From UBA4416 sp035439445 (GTDB lineage Bacteria > Bacteroidota > Bacteroidia > B-17B0 > Aurantibacillaceae): 64,000 bases of DNA. Below are positions 8,742 through 17,386 of the stretch, in pieces (position 1 is the stretch's first letter; every line of letters starts with the position of its first letter). Position numbers and translations under genes: made by a program. The notes under the pieces were generated by a model that saw only the letters and a list, made by a program, of their open reading frames with translations, had not been told where the DNA came from and searched no databases. The stretch spans positions 1 to 64,000 of the forward strand of contig DAORKG010000002.1 of NCBI GenBank assembly GCA_035439445.1, written 5' to 3'.

Positions 8742-8833
8742 AATGTTGAATTTTAAGTGTTTAGTTTTTAATAAAAAATTAAACCGAAATAAATAACTAA
8801 AAACTAAGCACTAAAAACCAAAAACTATTTTTA
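8742..8833. repeat. AT-rich intergenic repeat, copy 3 (nuoJ-nuoK gap)
   Basis: The gap reads AAGTGTTTAGTTTTTAATAA on the left and AACTAAAAACTAAGCACT then AAAAACCAAAAACT on the right. The two sides are imperfect inverted copies (AGTGTTTAGTTTTTA against TAACTAAAAACTAAGCACT). It is the longest and best preserved of the three copies. Confidence 0.65.
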
Positions 8834-8835
8834 CT

Positions 8836-9147
8836 ATGTTAAACGGAATTCCAATTAATTTTTACATCATGTTAAGCGCCGTGCTTTTTATCATTGGCGT
8901 AGTTGGTGTAATGGCTCGCAGAAATGCTATTATTATTTTTATGTGTATTGAGTTAATGCTTAATGCAGTGAATTTATTATTGGTTGCTTTTTCAACCTTG
9001 CACAATGATGCATCAGGACAAGTATTTGTATTCTTTATTATGGCAGTTGCTGCGGCTGAGGTTGCTGTAGGATTAGCTATCTTATCGATGGTGTATCGTA
9101 ATTTCAAAACAATTGATATTGATTTATTAAGCAGATTAAAGAACTAA
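8836..9147 (+). CDS. nuoK: NADH-quinone oxidoreductase subunit K
   Basis: 103 residues with three membrane helices. CIELMLNAVNLLLVAF carries the conserved Glu of helix 2, and a second acidic helix (MAVAAAEVAVGLAILSMVYR) carries the helix 3 Glu. Both glutamates are part of the proton path of the membrane arm. It is normal length (about 100). nuoL starts 4 bp after the stop. Confidence 0.97.
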   Translation: MLNGIPINFYIMLSAVLFIIGVVGVMARRNAIIIFMCIELMLNAVNLLLVAFSTLHNDASGQVFVFFIMAVAAAEVAVGLAILSMVYRNFKTIDIDLLSRLKN

Positions 9148-9151
9148 GTAT

Positions 9152-11038
9152 ATGATTAAATTAGTAGCCCTTATTCCATTATTCCCTTTATTAGGATTCT
9201 TAATAAATGGATTCTTTGGTAAAAAAATCAGCAAAAGCTTATCAGGCTGGATTGCAAGTTTAGCTGTATTAGCATCATTCGCTATTTCATTATTAATCTT
9301 TTTTGAATTAGAGCATTCGGAGGCTAAATCTCAAATCGTTCCATTATTCTCTTGGATTAATTCTGACACATTAAAAATTCCTTTTGAGTTTTTAGTTGAT
9401 CCATTATCATCTTGGTTTTTATTAATCATTACAGGTATTGGTTTCTTAATCCATATTTACTCAATGGGTTATATGCACGATGACGAAGGATTTGCTCGTT
9501 TCTTCACTTACTTAAATTTATTCGTATTCTTCATGTTGTTGTTAGTATTAGGCAACAACTACCTAATTATGTTTGTGGGTTGGGAAGGTGTAGGTTTATG
9601 CTCTTACTTATTAATTGGTTTCTGGTTCAAAAACACGGCTTACAATAATGCTGCTAAAAAAGCTTTCATTATGAATCGTGTTGGTGACTTAGGTTTCTTA
9701 ATGGGAATTATTTTAATCTTCATCACGTTTGGAAGTATTTCTTACGATCAAGTATTTTCAGTAGCATCAACAGGTAATGAAGCAACTGTAACAGCTATCG
9801 CATTATTATTATTTATTGGTGCAATGGGTAAGTCAGCACAATTACCATTATACACTTGGTTACCAGATGCGATGGCGGGTCCAACTCCGGTATCTGCCTT
9901 AATCCATGCTGCTACAATGGTTACTGCAGGTATTTACATGATTGTTCGTTCTAACATTTTCTACTCAATGTCTGAAGAAGCATCTCATGTAGTTGCAGTA
10001 GTTGGTGTTGCTACAGCCTTATTTGCTGCAACAATTGGTTTATTCCAAAACGATATCAAAAAGGTATTAGCTTACTCAACCGTATCTCAATTAGGTTTAA
10101 TGTTTTTAGGTTTAGGTGTTGGCGCTTACAGTTCTTCTGTATTTCACGTAACAACTCACGCATTCTTTAAAGCTTTATTATTCTTAGGTGCAGGTTCTGT
10201 AATTCATGCAATGGGTGGAGAACAAGATATGCGTAAAATGGGTGGTTTATGGAAACATTTACCTATTACAGGGAAAGTAATGGCTATTGGTACTTTAGCA
10301 ATTAGTGGTTTCCCTTTGTTATCAGGTTTCTTTTCTAAAGATGAAATTTTAGCACATACATATGAGCACAGTCCAACATTATGGTTCTTTGGTCAAGTTG
10401 CTTCTATCTTAACTGCATTCTACATGTTCCGTTTATTCTTCTTAACTTTCTTCGGAAACTTCAGAGGAACTCACGAACAAGAACATCATTTACACGAATC
10501 ACCAAGCACGATGACAATTCCTTTAATTGTTTTAGCAGTGTTATCAATAGTAGGTGGTGCTTTAGGTTTACCTGAATTCTGGGGAACTACAAACTGGTTC
10601 CACCATCATTTAGATCCAATCATTGTTCACAAAAACCCAAGTATTTTAAATCATGCAAAAGAATGGACATTAATGTTCATTGCAACAGCAGCAGCTTTAG
10701 CAACTATTTTCTTTGCTTATATGGTTTACATGAAAAACAATATTTTACCTGAAGTAAAAGATGAAAAATTAACAGGTATCAAAAAATTAATTTACAATAA
10801 GTATTATGTAGATGAGATTTATGATGCTATCATCCGCAAACCGTTAAATATATTATCTGAAATATTCTATAAGTTTTTGGATTTACAAGTAGTAGATGGC
10901 ATTGTGAATGGAGTTGGAAGTGCGGTTACAGGCGTAAGTTCATTAGTACGTAAAGTTCAAACCGGACACATTGGATTTTATATTTTTGGAATGGTGCTAG
11001 GAATTATTGCCATTTTATTTTTCACATTCATCAAGTAA
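9152..11038 (+). CDS. nuoL: NADH-quinone oxidoreductase subunit L (antiporter-like)
   Basis: 628 residues, normal for NuoL. About 16 membrane helices. Antiporter-like motifs seen are NYLIMFVGWEGVGLCSYLLIGFW, KSAQLPLYTWLPDAMAGPTPVSALIHAATMVTAG and the long C-terminal part containing the lateral helix and last anchor helix. It pumps protons in the distal membrane arm. A His-rich loop lies near residues 440-475 (HEQEHHLHE, FHHHLD), a common feature of NuoL. Confidence 0.98.
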   Translation: MIKLVALIPLFPLLGFLINGFFGKKISKSLSGWIASLAVLASFAISLLIFFELEHSEAKSQIVPLFSWINSDTLKIPFEFLVDPLSSWFLLIITGIGFLIHIYSMGYMHDDEGFARFFTYLNLFVFFMLLLVLGNNYLIMFVGWEGVGLCSYLLIGFWFKNTAYNNAAKKAFIMNRVGDLGFLMGIILIFITFGSISYDQVFSVASTGNEATVTAIALLLFIGAMGKSAQLPLYTWLPDAMAGPTPVSALIHAATMVTAGIYMIVRSNIFYSMSEEASHVVAVVGVATALFAATIGLFQNDIKKVLAYSTVSQLGLMFLGLGVGAYSSSVFHVTTHAFFKALLFLGAGSVIHAMGGEQDMRKMGGLWKHLPITGKVMAIGTLAISGFPLLSGFFSKDEILAHTYEHSPTLWFFGQVASILTAFYMFRLFFLTFFGNFRGTHEQEHHLHESPSTMTIPLIVLAVLSIVGGALGLPEFWGTTNWFHHHLDPIIVHKNPSILNHAKEWTLMFIATAAALATIFFAYMVYMKNNILPEVKDEKLTGIKKLIYNKYYVDEIYDAIIRKPLNILSEIFYKFLDLQVVDGIVNGVGSAVTGVSSLVRKVQTGHIGFYIFGMVLGIIAILFFTFIK

Positions 11039-11064
11039 TATTAAATAGTAAATAATAAAAAGAT

Positions 11065-12528
11065 ATGTTAGTTGGATTATTAATCATTGTACCTCTGATA
11101 GCAAGTTTGCTAGTGTTCTTCACAAAAGGAAACACAAGTAGAACAGTTGCTTTAGGTTTATCTGTTGTAGAATTTATTTTATCACTTGCTGTGTTGTTTC
11201 AATTTAAACACAACCCTGCAAGTGCTGACTTGATGTTAAACTGCCCTTGGGTTGAATCTTTAGGGATTCACTTCGCAGTAAGCATTGATGCTTTATCAAT
11301 GTTAATGGTATTATTAACAACGTTCTTAGTTCCATTAATTATTTTATCTTCTTTTAATTCTACTTACGAAAAACCAAATTCGTTTTATGGATTAATCTTA
11401 TTAATGCAAATGGCATTAGTTGGTGTATTTACTGCTAACGATGGATTCTTATTTTATGTATTCTGGGAATTAGCTTTAATTCCAATTTACTTTATCTGTT
11501 TATTATGGGGTGGAGAAAATCGTGGACGAATTACTTTCAAATTCTTCGTATACACTTTATTTGGTTCTTTATTCATGTTAGTTGGTTTAGTTTACTTATA
11601 CAACCACACAGGATTTGAAACAGGAATTAAATCTTGGGCTGTAACAGATTTATACCAAGCAGGTAAATCATTAAACTTACAACAACAATCAGTAGTTTTC
11701 TGGTGCATTTTCTTAGCATTTGGAATTAAAATGCCGGTGTTCCCTTTACACACTTGGCAACCTGATACATACGTAAATGCCCCAACACAAGGCACCATGT
11801 TATTATCAGGGATCATGTTAAAGATGGGAACATTTGGATTAATCAAATGGTTAATGCCGGTTACTCCTTTAGCACTAGCTGAATGGGGATGGTTAGCAAT
11901 CGCTTTATCTGTATTTGGTATTTTTTACGCGTCTTGTATTGCAATTGTTCAAAAAGATTACAAACGTTTAATTGCATATTCATCTATCGCTCACGTTGGA
12001 TTAATTGCTGCAGGAATTTTATCAGCTAATCAACAAGGTATACAAGGAGCAGTAATGCAAATGTTAGCACATGGTGTCAATGTAATTGGATTGTTCTTAA
12101 TTGCAGATATTTTAATGCGTCATACGGGTACACGAGAGTTAGATAAATTAGGTGGTATCAGAAATATGAATGGCAACTTCGCTGTTTTGTTTTTAATTGT
12201 GATGTTAGGCTCTGTTGCATTACCATTAACTAACGGTTTCGTTGGTGAGTTTTTATTAATTAATGGTGTGTATCAATATGGCGCATGGGTTGCTGCATTT
12301 GCTGGTTTAACAGTTATTTTAGGTGCTGTATATATGTTACGCAGTTACCAAGCTATTATGTTAGGCGAGAAAAAAGATTCAGCTATTGCATTTGGTTCAT
12401 TAGAAGGTTCTGATAAATGGGTACTATATATTATCTGTTTTGCAGTAATTGCTTTTGGTGTTTATCCAAAACCATTAAATGATTTAGCAGAAGAAGGAAC
12501 AAAAGCAATTTTAACTTACATTAAATAA
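11065..12528 (+). CDS. nuoM: NADH-quinone oxidoreductase subunit M
   Basis: 487 residues with about 14 membrane helices. The FYVFWELALIPIYFICLLWGGENR segment carries the key Glu of the antiporter fold. KMPVFPLHTWQPDTYVNAPTQGTMLLSGIMLKMGTFG is the NuoM form of the central motif. It is the middle proton-pumping subunit of complex I. It lies 26 bp after nuoL. Confidence 0.98.
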   Translation: MLVGLLIIVPLIASLLVFFTKGNTSRTVALGLSVVEFILSLAVLFQFKHNPASADLMLNCPWVESLGIHFAVSIDALSMLMVLLTTFLVPLIILSSFNSTYEKPNSFYGLILLMQMALVGVFTANDGFLFYVFWELALIPIYFICLLWGGENRGRITFKFFVYTLFGSLFMLVGLVYLYNHTGFETGIKSWAVTDLYQAGKSLNLQQQSVVFWCIFLAFGIKMPVFPLHTWQPDTYVNAPTQGTMLLSGIMLKMGTFGLIKWLMPVTPLALAEWGWLAIALSVFGIFYASCIAIVQKDYKRLIAYSSIAHVGLIAAGILSANQQGIQGAVMQMLAHGVNVIGLFLIADILMRHTGTRELDKLGGIRNMNGNFAVLFLIVMLGSVALPLTNGFVGEFLLINGVYQYGAWVAAFAGLTVILGAVYMLRSYQAIMLGEKKDSAIAFGSLEGSDKWVLYIICFAVIAFGVYPKPLNDLAEEGTKAILTYIK

Positions 12529-12581
12529 TAAAATAATTTTCGAATTAGGATTATCATAATTCATAAAGCACAACATAAAAT

Positions 12582-13970
12582 ATGAAAGGTCTTTTTATAA
12601 TTAGCGGATTAGGGGTTTTAGCCATGTTGGCCGAAATTTTTAAATTCAAAAAACTATTGTATCCATTAGTACTAATTGGAGTTTTAGCAGCTTATGTAAC
12701 AAATTTCATGGAGTGGAATAATAACTACAACATCGAAATGTTTGGTAACATGATGCGTTTTGATAACGTAGCATTAGCATTTAGTGGAGTGATTTTAGTA
12801 ACCGCTTTCTTTTGGTTTATTTTAGCCAACGATTATTTTGAACACGACCATGTAACCGATCATTTTGCACTAGTATTATTTGCATTAGTTGGCGCTGTAA
12901 TGTTAACTGGCTTCAGTAACATGACTACCTTGTTCTTAGGTATTGAAATTTTATCCATTCCAATGTATGTATTAGCCGCTAGCCGCAAAAGAGATTTAGC
13001 ATCTAACGAGGCAGGTTTCAAATATTTAATCATGGGGTCATTCGCTTCTGGTTTCTTATTATTTGGTATTGCATTAATTTACGGTGCAACTGGAAGTTTT
13101 GATTTAATGGCAATTCGTTCATTCATTTCTCATTCACAAGGTGTTTTACCTGCTTTCTTTTATGCAGGTGTATTAATGGTTTTAATTGCCATGTTATTTA
13201 AAGTGAGTGCTGCTCCTTTCCATTTCTGGGCACCAGATGTTTACGAAGGTTCTCCAACTGTTATTACAGCATTAATGAGTACAATCGTAAAAACAGCTGC
13301 TTTTGCTGCGTTTATGCGCTTATTCTTAGTAGTGTTTGGTGGTGTTAATGAAACTTGGAGTATGATTTTAGCTGTAGTGATTGCTTTATCATTAGTTGTT
13401 TCAAATATTACAGCAGCTACACAAAACAGCGTAAAACGTATGTTGGCTTATTCAAGTATTAGCCACGCTGCATTTATGTTAATGGCTATTTTAGCTAACC
13501 AAAGAGGAATGGCAAGTGTTAGTGCTATCTTGTATTATTCATTAGCATATTCAGTAGGTTCTATTGCAGCATTTACAGTATTATACAATGTATCAAAAGC
13601 AAAGGACAATGCAAACATCGAAGCATTTAATGGTTTAGGAAAACGTCATCCATTTATGGCAGCTTGTATGGTGATTGCTATGTTATCATTAGCCGGTATT
13701 CCAATTACAGCAGGTTTCTTTGCTAAGTATTTCATTTTCTCAGTAATGATAGGTACTACTTTCAAATGGTTAATCATCTTAGCTATTTTAACTTCTGCTG
13801 TAGGTGTTTACTATTATTTCAAAGTAATTATTGCGATGTATTTTAAACAAGAGGAATCTGAGCAAGAAGTTACAATGGAAACATCACATGTATTGTTATT
13901 GGCTTTAACAACCATCTTTACATTAGCATTAGGAATTGTTCCTAAATATGTGATTGAAATTTTTAGTTAA
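12582..13970 (+). CDS. nuoN: NADH-quinone oxidoreductase subunit N
   Basis: 462 residues with about 14 membrane helices. LFLGIEILSIPMYVLAA carries the conserved Glu, and KVSAAPFHFWAPDVYEGSPTVITALMSTIVKTAAFAAF is the central antiporter motif with its lysine. It is the last gene of the complex I operon. The TAA stop (13968-13970) is directly followed, in the same reading frame, by sequence coding for the N-terminus of a metallopeptidase (see the next entry). Confidence 0.98.
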   Translation: MKGLFIISGLGVLAMLAEIFKFKKLLYPLVLIGVLAAYVTNFMEWNNNYNIEMFGNMMRFDNVALAFSGVILVTAFFWFILANDYFEHDHVTDHFALVLFALVGAVMLTGFSNMTTLFLGIEILSIPMYVLAASRKRDLASNEAGFKYLIMGSFASGFLLFGIALIYGATGSFDLMAIRSFISHSQGVLPAFFYAGVLMVLIAMLFKVSAAPFHFWAPDVYEGSPTVITALMSTIVKTAAFAAFMRLFLVVFGGVNETWSMILAVVIALSLVVSNITAATQNSVKRMLAYSSISHAAFMLMAILANQRGMASVSAILYYSLAYSVGSIAAFTVLYNVSKAKDNANIEAFNGLGKRHPFMAACMVIAMLSLAGIPITAGFFAKYFIFSVMIGTTFKWLIILAILTSAVGVYYYFKVIIAMYFKQEESEQEVTMETSHVLLLALTTIFTLALGIVPKYVIEIFS

Positions 13971-13985
13971 TCAAAACTTATTTTT

Positions 13986-15188
13986 ATTAGAGAGTATTTT
14001 GATATAAAATCATTCTTAGATAAGAATCATTCTTACTATCAAAAACTTAATTCATCAGATAAAACCCGATTTATTAATCGCGTAGAGTCATTTATTGAAT
14101 CTAAATCAATTACCGGACGCCAAGGCCTTACAATTACACCATTAATAAGCGTTCAAATTGCTGCGGCTGCAGTTCAGGTAACATTTGGATTAGATACATG
14201 GGATTATTCTCACTTTAGTCAAATATTAGTTTATCCTACTGAGTATAAAAATCCACAAACAGGACGAATGCATAAAGGTGAAACCAACTTGGGCGGCTTT
14301 ATGTGTTTTAGCTGGAAGGACTTTCAGTCAGGCAATCAGACTCCGGACGATAAAATAAATTTAGGTTTGCATGAATTTGGTCATGCATTAAGATTTAATG
14401 GTGTTAACGGTGATGAAACAGATTATTTTTACGAACACTACTTTAAACGCTGGTTAGCTTGTGCCGCCAAAGAATTTAATAAACTAAGAAAAGGTTTACC
14501 AAGCATTTTTAGAAAATACGGGTCTGTAAACATTAATGAATTTTTTAGTGTAGTAATCGAAACGTTTTTTGAAAAACCACTAGAGTTTAAATCTAATCTT
14601 CCAGAACTTTTTAATCACACATCCATCATTTTAAATCAAACGTTTTTAGATGATGGGACGGTTGAACTAAATTGTCGAGAAAAATTAATCAAACAAAATA
14701 AATCAGCATTTAGCAGAGAAGTATATTCTCCTTTATCATACAATGTAAATGAAAGTGGTCATGTTATCGCAGCTGGTTTGTTTTTTGTAATTGGCGCCTT
14801 ATCACTTTCGGGAGAAGGATACAAATATCCACCTGCTTATATTTTATTTTTTATTGCAGGTTTATTTTGGATGTATTTTGAGAAAAAATTCACTCGATTC
14901 GATTTTAATAAAAATACATTTACTGTTACTAAAGGATATTTAATCATAAAAGGTTATCACACTAAAACACTGCCTATATCACACATGGTTTCATTATACG
15001 CAAACTGTGTTTTGCAATATGATAAGAGTGGAAGGTTTATTGGAGAAAAGGCGTACATTACAATTATGTATTATGATCAAGGTGATTTTTATGAGGAAGA
15101 AATGACCTGTGACATTAATCGCCCCCAGTTTGATGCCTTATGTAGTGAACTGATTGATAATTATATTCACGTTTTTATTAAAAAATAG
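13986..15188 (+). CDS. MtfA/M90-like zinc metallopeptidase with C-terminal membrane anchor; non-standard start
   Basis: An ATG at 14268 gives 306 residues, but the same frame is open back to the nuoN stop and codes for the family's usual N-terminus: REYFDIKSFLDKNHSYYQKL, then SSDKTRFINRVESFIESK, ITGRQGLTI and FSQILVYPTEY. No ATG, GTG or TTG occurs in frame between 13971 and 14267; only ATT (13980, 13986) is near the expected start, so the left end is a guess. The zinc motif is LHEFGHALRF. The C-terminal part (about residues 250-400 of the long form) has two membrane helices and a beta-rich domain. MtfA-type peptidases cut proteins in the cytosol; the role here is unknown. It may be an ATT start, translation coupled to nuoN, or a start-codon loss. 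Confidence 0.75.
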   Translation: MREYFDIKSFLDKNHSYYQKLNSSDKTRFINRVESFIESKSITGRQGLTITPLISVQIAAAAVQVTFGLDTWDYSHFSQILVYPTEYKNPQTGRMHKGETNLGGFMCFSWKDFQSGNQTPDDKINLGLHEFGHALRFNGVNGDETDYFYEHYFKRWLACAAKEFNKLRKGLPSIFRKYGSVNINEFFSVVIETFFEKPLEFKSNLPELFNHTSIILNQTFLDDGTVELNCREKLIKQNKSAFSREVYSPLSYNVNESGHVIAAGLFFVIGALSLSGEGYKYPPAYILFFIAGLFWMYFEKKFTRFDFNKNTFTVTKGYLIIKGYHTKTLPISHMVSLYANCVLQYDKSGRFIGEKAYITIMYYDQGDFYEEEMTCDINRPQFDALCSELIDNYIHVFIKK

Positions 15189-15230
15189 ATTTTCATTAAA
15201 CCCTTTTAATGGTTAATTAATATGTCTTTA

Positions 15231-15261
15231 TTTGACATTCATCGATTTTTATTTACCTTTG
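15231..15261 (+). promoter_or_regulatory. Bacteroidota-type promoter for the Usp gene
   Basis: TTTG at 15231-15234, a 19-bp spacer, and a perfect TAnnTTTG box, TACCTTTG, at 15254-15261. The Usp ATG is 17 bp downstream. Confidence 0.8.
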
Positions 15262-15277
15262 CCCAAAATTTTAGACT

Positions 15278-16102
15278 ATGCTAATTAAAGAAAACAGCTC
15301 CATTTTAATTCCAATCGATTTTTCAAAACAATCATTAATTGCCATTGAGCAATCTTATAATTTAGCAAAATTTACTCATTCAAAAATCATTGTGATGCAT
15401 GCTTCCCCTAACAGCAATCACGAGCATCAAAAAGATTTAGAAGATATTGTAGAGAAGATTAAAAAAGAGTCAGGATTACAAGCTGAATTTTTAAATTTAA
15501 AAGGTGATATCTACGAATTGATTGATCCTAAAGCAGAAGAATTGGGTTGTGCTTTAATCGTAATTGGTTTAGATACACAGGTTCGTTTCAGAAGTTTTAT
15601 TGGTGTTACCAATGTGAGTAAGTTTATTAAAAACGCTCCTTGTCCTGTTATCACTATGCGTTCTAAAGATAACAGAAACAGCTGTGCTAATATTTTAATG
15701 CCGATTGATTTAAGTGCTCAAAGCCGTGAAAAAGTGGGTGTTGTTGTTCAGTTAGCTAAATACTATAATGCAACTATTAGGATTGTATCCGTATTTAGTC
15801 CAAATGATGAGAAATACGAAAACGAATTATTACCATACTTAAATCAGGTTAAAAAATATATTAAGGATAGAGGAGTTGCTTGTACTAATAAATCGATTCC
15901 ATCCAATAATCCTGCTGAAGCTTTAATTGCTTACGCTAATAATTCAGAGTGTGATTTAATTGTGATCATGAACAAAAAAGATTTATCAATTGGCGAAATG
16001 TTGGCAGGTGATTTATCTATTAAAATTGTAGAAACAAGTAACGTACCTGTGCTCACAATTAACCCAATGAAACGCGAAAGTATTAGTACTGGAATTCACT
16101 AA
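15278..16102 (+). CDS. Universal stress protein, tandem Usp domains
   Basis: 274 residues made of two UspA-type alpha/beta domains (about 8-128 and 138-265). Each starts with a hydrophobic strand and a conserved Asp (ILIPIDFS and ILMPIDLS). Domain 1 has a VIGLDTQVRFRSFIGVTNVSKFIKNAPCPVI end that only partly keeps the nucleotide-binding G-x2-G-x9-G motif; domain 2 ends in GEMLAGDLSIKIVETSNVPVLTI. Proteins of this kind act in the cytosol in stress responses, with no known single reaction. It is a single-gene unit with a clear promoter. It ends directly against the convergent gene on the other strand (no base between the stops). Confidence 0.93.
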   Translation: MLIKENSSILIPIDFSKQSLIAIEQSYNLAKFTHSKIIVMHASPNSNHEHQKDLEDIVEKIKKESGLQAEFLNLKGDIYELIDPKAEELGCALIVIGLDTQVRFRSFIGVTNVSKFIKNAPCPVITMRSKDNRNSCANILMPIDLSAQSREKVGVVVQLAKYYNATIRIVSVFSPNDEKYENELLPYLNQVKKYIKDRGVACTNKSIPSNNPAEALIAYANNSECDLIVIMNKKDLSIGEMLAGDLSIKIVETSNVPVLTINPMKRESISTGIH

Positions 16103-16747
16103 TTAAAGCATCGCTTCATTTTCTACTATTACGTTTCCTACCATGCCTGACTTTGCATGTTTAATCATGGCACTTGCCACTTGTTTAACATGAATAGCTT
16201 TGTAGCGCTTTAATTTCCCTATAAAGGCAAACGAAAGAGCCTGCATAACAACCTTTCCAATTTTTTCTCCTAGTCTAAATTCTGTTCTATCACCCAGTAA
16301 CATTGATGGCCTGAAAGTAGCAAAGGACTGAAAATTTAAAGACTTAATAGCATCTTCGGTTTCGCCTTTTGTTTTTAAATAAAAATTATTGGATTTTGCA
16401 TCTGCTCCTAATGAACTTTGCAAACAAAACACAGGAACATTATTTTCTTTAGCCAGCTTTGCAAATTGAATCGGGTAGGCGAAATCTACTTTTTTAAATG
16501 CTTCCTGCGAACCGGCTGTTTTTATGGTTGTTCCCATACAACAAAATACCACATCGCCTTTTATCAAATCCTTGTAAGAGCTCAAGTTATTAAAATCAAT
16601 AGCATGCTGAGTTAGTTTTGCGTGTGCTATCGTCAATTCTTTACGAACAAAAACAATTACTCGATTAAATGAATCGTCTTGCAACAACTGATATAATAAA
16701 GCTTTACCGGTGAGGCCGCTTGCTCCAATAATGATGGCTGTTTTCAT
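16103..16747 (-). CDS. NAD(P)-binding Rossmann protein (HTATIP2/YbjT-like)
   Basis: 214 residues. The N-terminus IIGASGLTGKALLYQLLQD has the GxxGxxG dinucleotide motif of atypical short-chain reductases. Later parts (VVFCCMGTTIKTAGSQEAFKKVDFAYPIQFAKLA and FATFRPSMLLGDR) match the family of NAD(P)H-binding proteins related to HTATIP2, which is short for an SDR and usually lacks the Tyr-x3-Lys pair. The substrate is unknown. It is convergent with the Usp gene and divergent from the small secreted protein at 16912. Confidence 0.85.
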   Translation of the reverse strand: MKTAIIIGASGLTGKALLYQLLQDDSFNRVIVFVRKELTIAHAKLTQHAIDFNNLSSYKDLIKGDVVFCCMGTTIKTAGSQEAFKKVDFAYPIQFAKLAKENNVPVFCLQSSLGADAKSNNFYLKTKGETEDAIKSLNFQSFATFRPSMLLGDRTEFRLGEKIGKVVMQALSFAFIGKLKRYKAIHVKQVASAMIKHAKSGMVGNVIVENEAML

Positions 16748-16911
16748 ATGTCTAAATTATTTTTTAATGGTCATATGGTATAGCCAGTTTAGCTATTTGT
16801 GGTGTGTTTTGGTAAACACGGCTATTTCATAGAACAAATTTAGTGTAAAGTTTAACATTCTGGTAACATTAACATGAACTTAAGTTTAAGCTGGTGGGTT
16901 TACTTTGTGGC

Positions 16912-17259
16912 ATGAAAAAGGAAATTGTTTTAATTATAATCTTAACCGTATTTGTTTGTGTTTTAGGCTTTGCTGGCGAGAAACCAAAAGCAACTAATAC
17001 CAGAGCAATCCTATTAAGTGGTAAAGTAATTGATTTTAAAAACAACGAAAATTTAGCAGGTGTAAAAATCTCTTGTTCAAATTGCGAAAAAACCTTCTAT
17101 TCTGATTTGGATGGAAACTTCTTTATTTATTTGGAAGTAAACGCCAACGAAAATTTAACATTAGAGCTTTCTCAGGTAGGCTATTCTTCTAAAACCCTTA
17201 ATCTAAAAGAAATTCAGGCAAATGCAGCAAATCTGCAAATCAATTTAGAATCTGAATAG
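16912..17259 (+). CDS. Small exported protein with carboxypeptidase-regulatory-like domain
   Basis: 115 residues from ATG 16912; a GTG at 16894 would add six residues but overlaps the probable promoter, so ATG is preferred. There is a signal peptide or anchor (KKEIVLIIILTVFVCVLGFAGEKP). A beta-sandwich domain follows, LSGKVIDFKNNENLAGVKISCSNCEKTFYSDLDGNFFIYL to LELSQVGYSSKTLNL, which matches the CarboxypepD_reg-like fold found in Bacteroidota envelope proteins. No catalytic residues are evident. A TTACTTTG text (16900-16907), a near match to TAnnTTTG, lies only 4 bp before the ATG, so the transcript would be almost leaderless. Confidence 0.8.
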   Translation: MKKEIVLIIILTVFVCVLGFAGEKPKATNTRAILLSGKVIDFKNNENLAGVKISCSNCEKTFYSDLDGNFFIYLEVNANENLTLELSQVGYSSKTLNLKEIQANAANLQINLESE

Positions 17260-17290
17260 CTAATTTCTAATGTAAAGTTAAGGTTAAGTT

Positions 17291-17310
17291 TTTGTTACTA
17301 TTGTAACAAA
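17291..17310. promoter_or_regulatory. Perfect inverted repeat upstream of the MORN-like gene
   Basis: TTTGTTAC (17291-17298) and GTAACAAA (17303-17310) form 8-bp perfect arms around TATT. It lies 16 bp upstream of the -7 box-like TATAATTG (17326-17333), a typical operator distance. No T run follows, so it is not a terminator. Confidence 0.5.
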
Positions 17311-17322
17311 TAATTTCTTTAT

Positions 17323-17338
17323 AGGTATAATTGTACTA
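17323..17338 (+). promoter_or_regulatory. Possible promoter overlapping a degenerate TGTACTA-type site
   Basis: TATAATTG (17326-17333) differs from TAnnTTTG at one position. The overlapping text AGGTATA-AT-TGTACTA matches 12 of 14 arm positions of the 7-2-7 repeat found around the two-component genes at 41-45 kb. The ATG of the next gene is 49 bp downstream. Confidence 0.35.
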
Positions 17339-17386
17339 GAAATCAATTACAGATTTCACAGGTCTCACAATTTAATACCTTTTATC

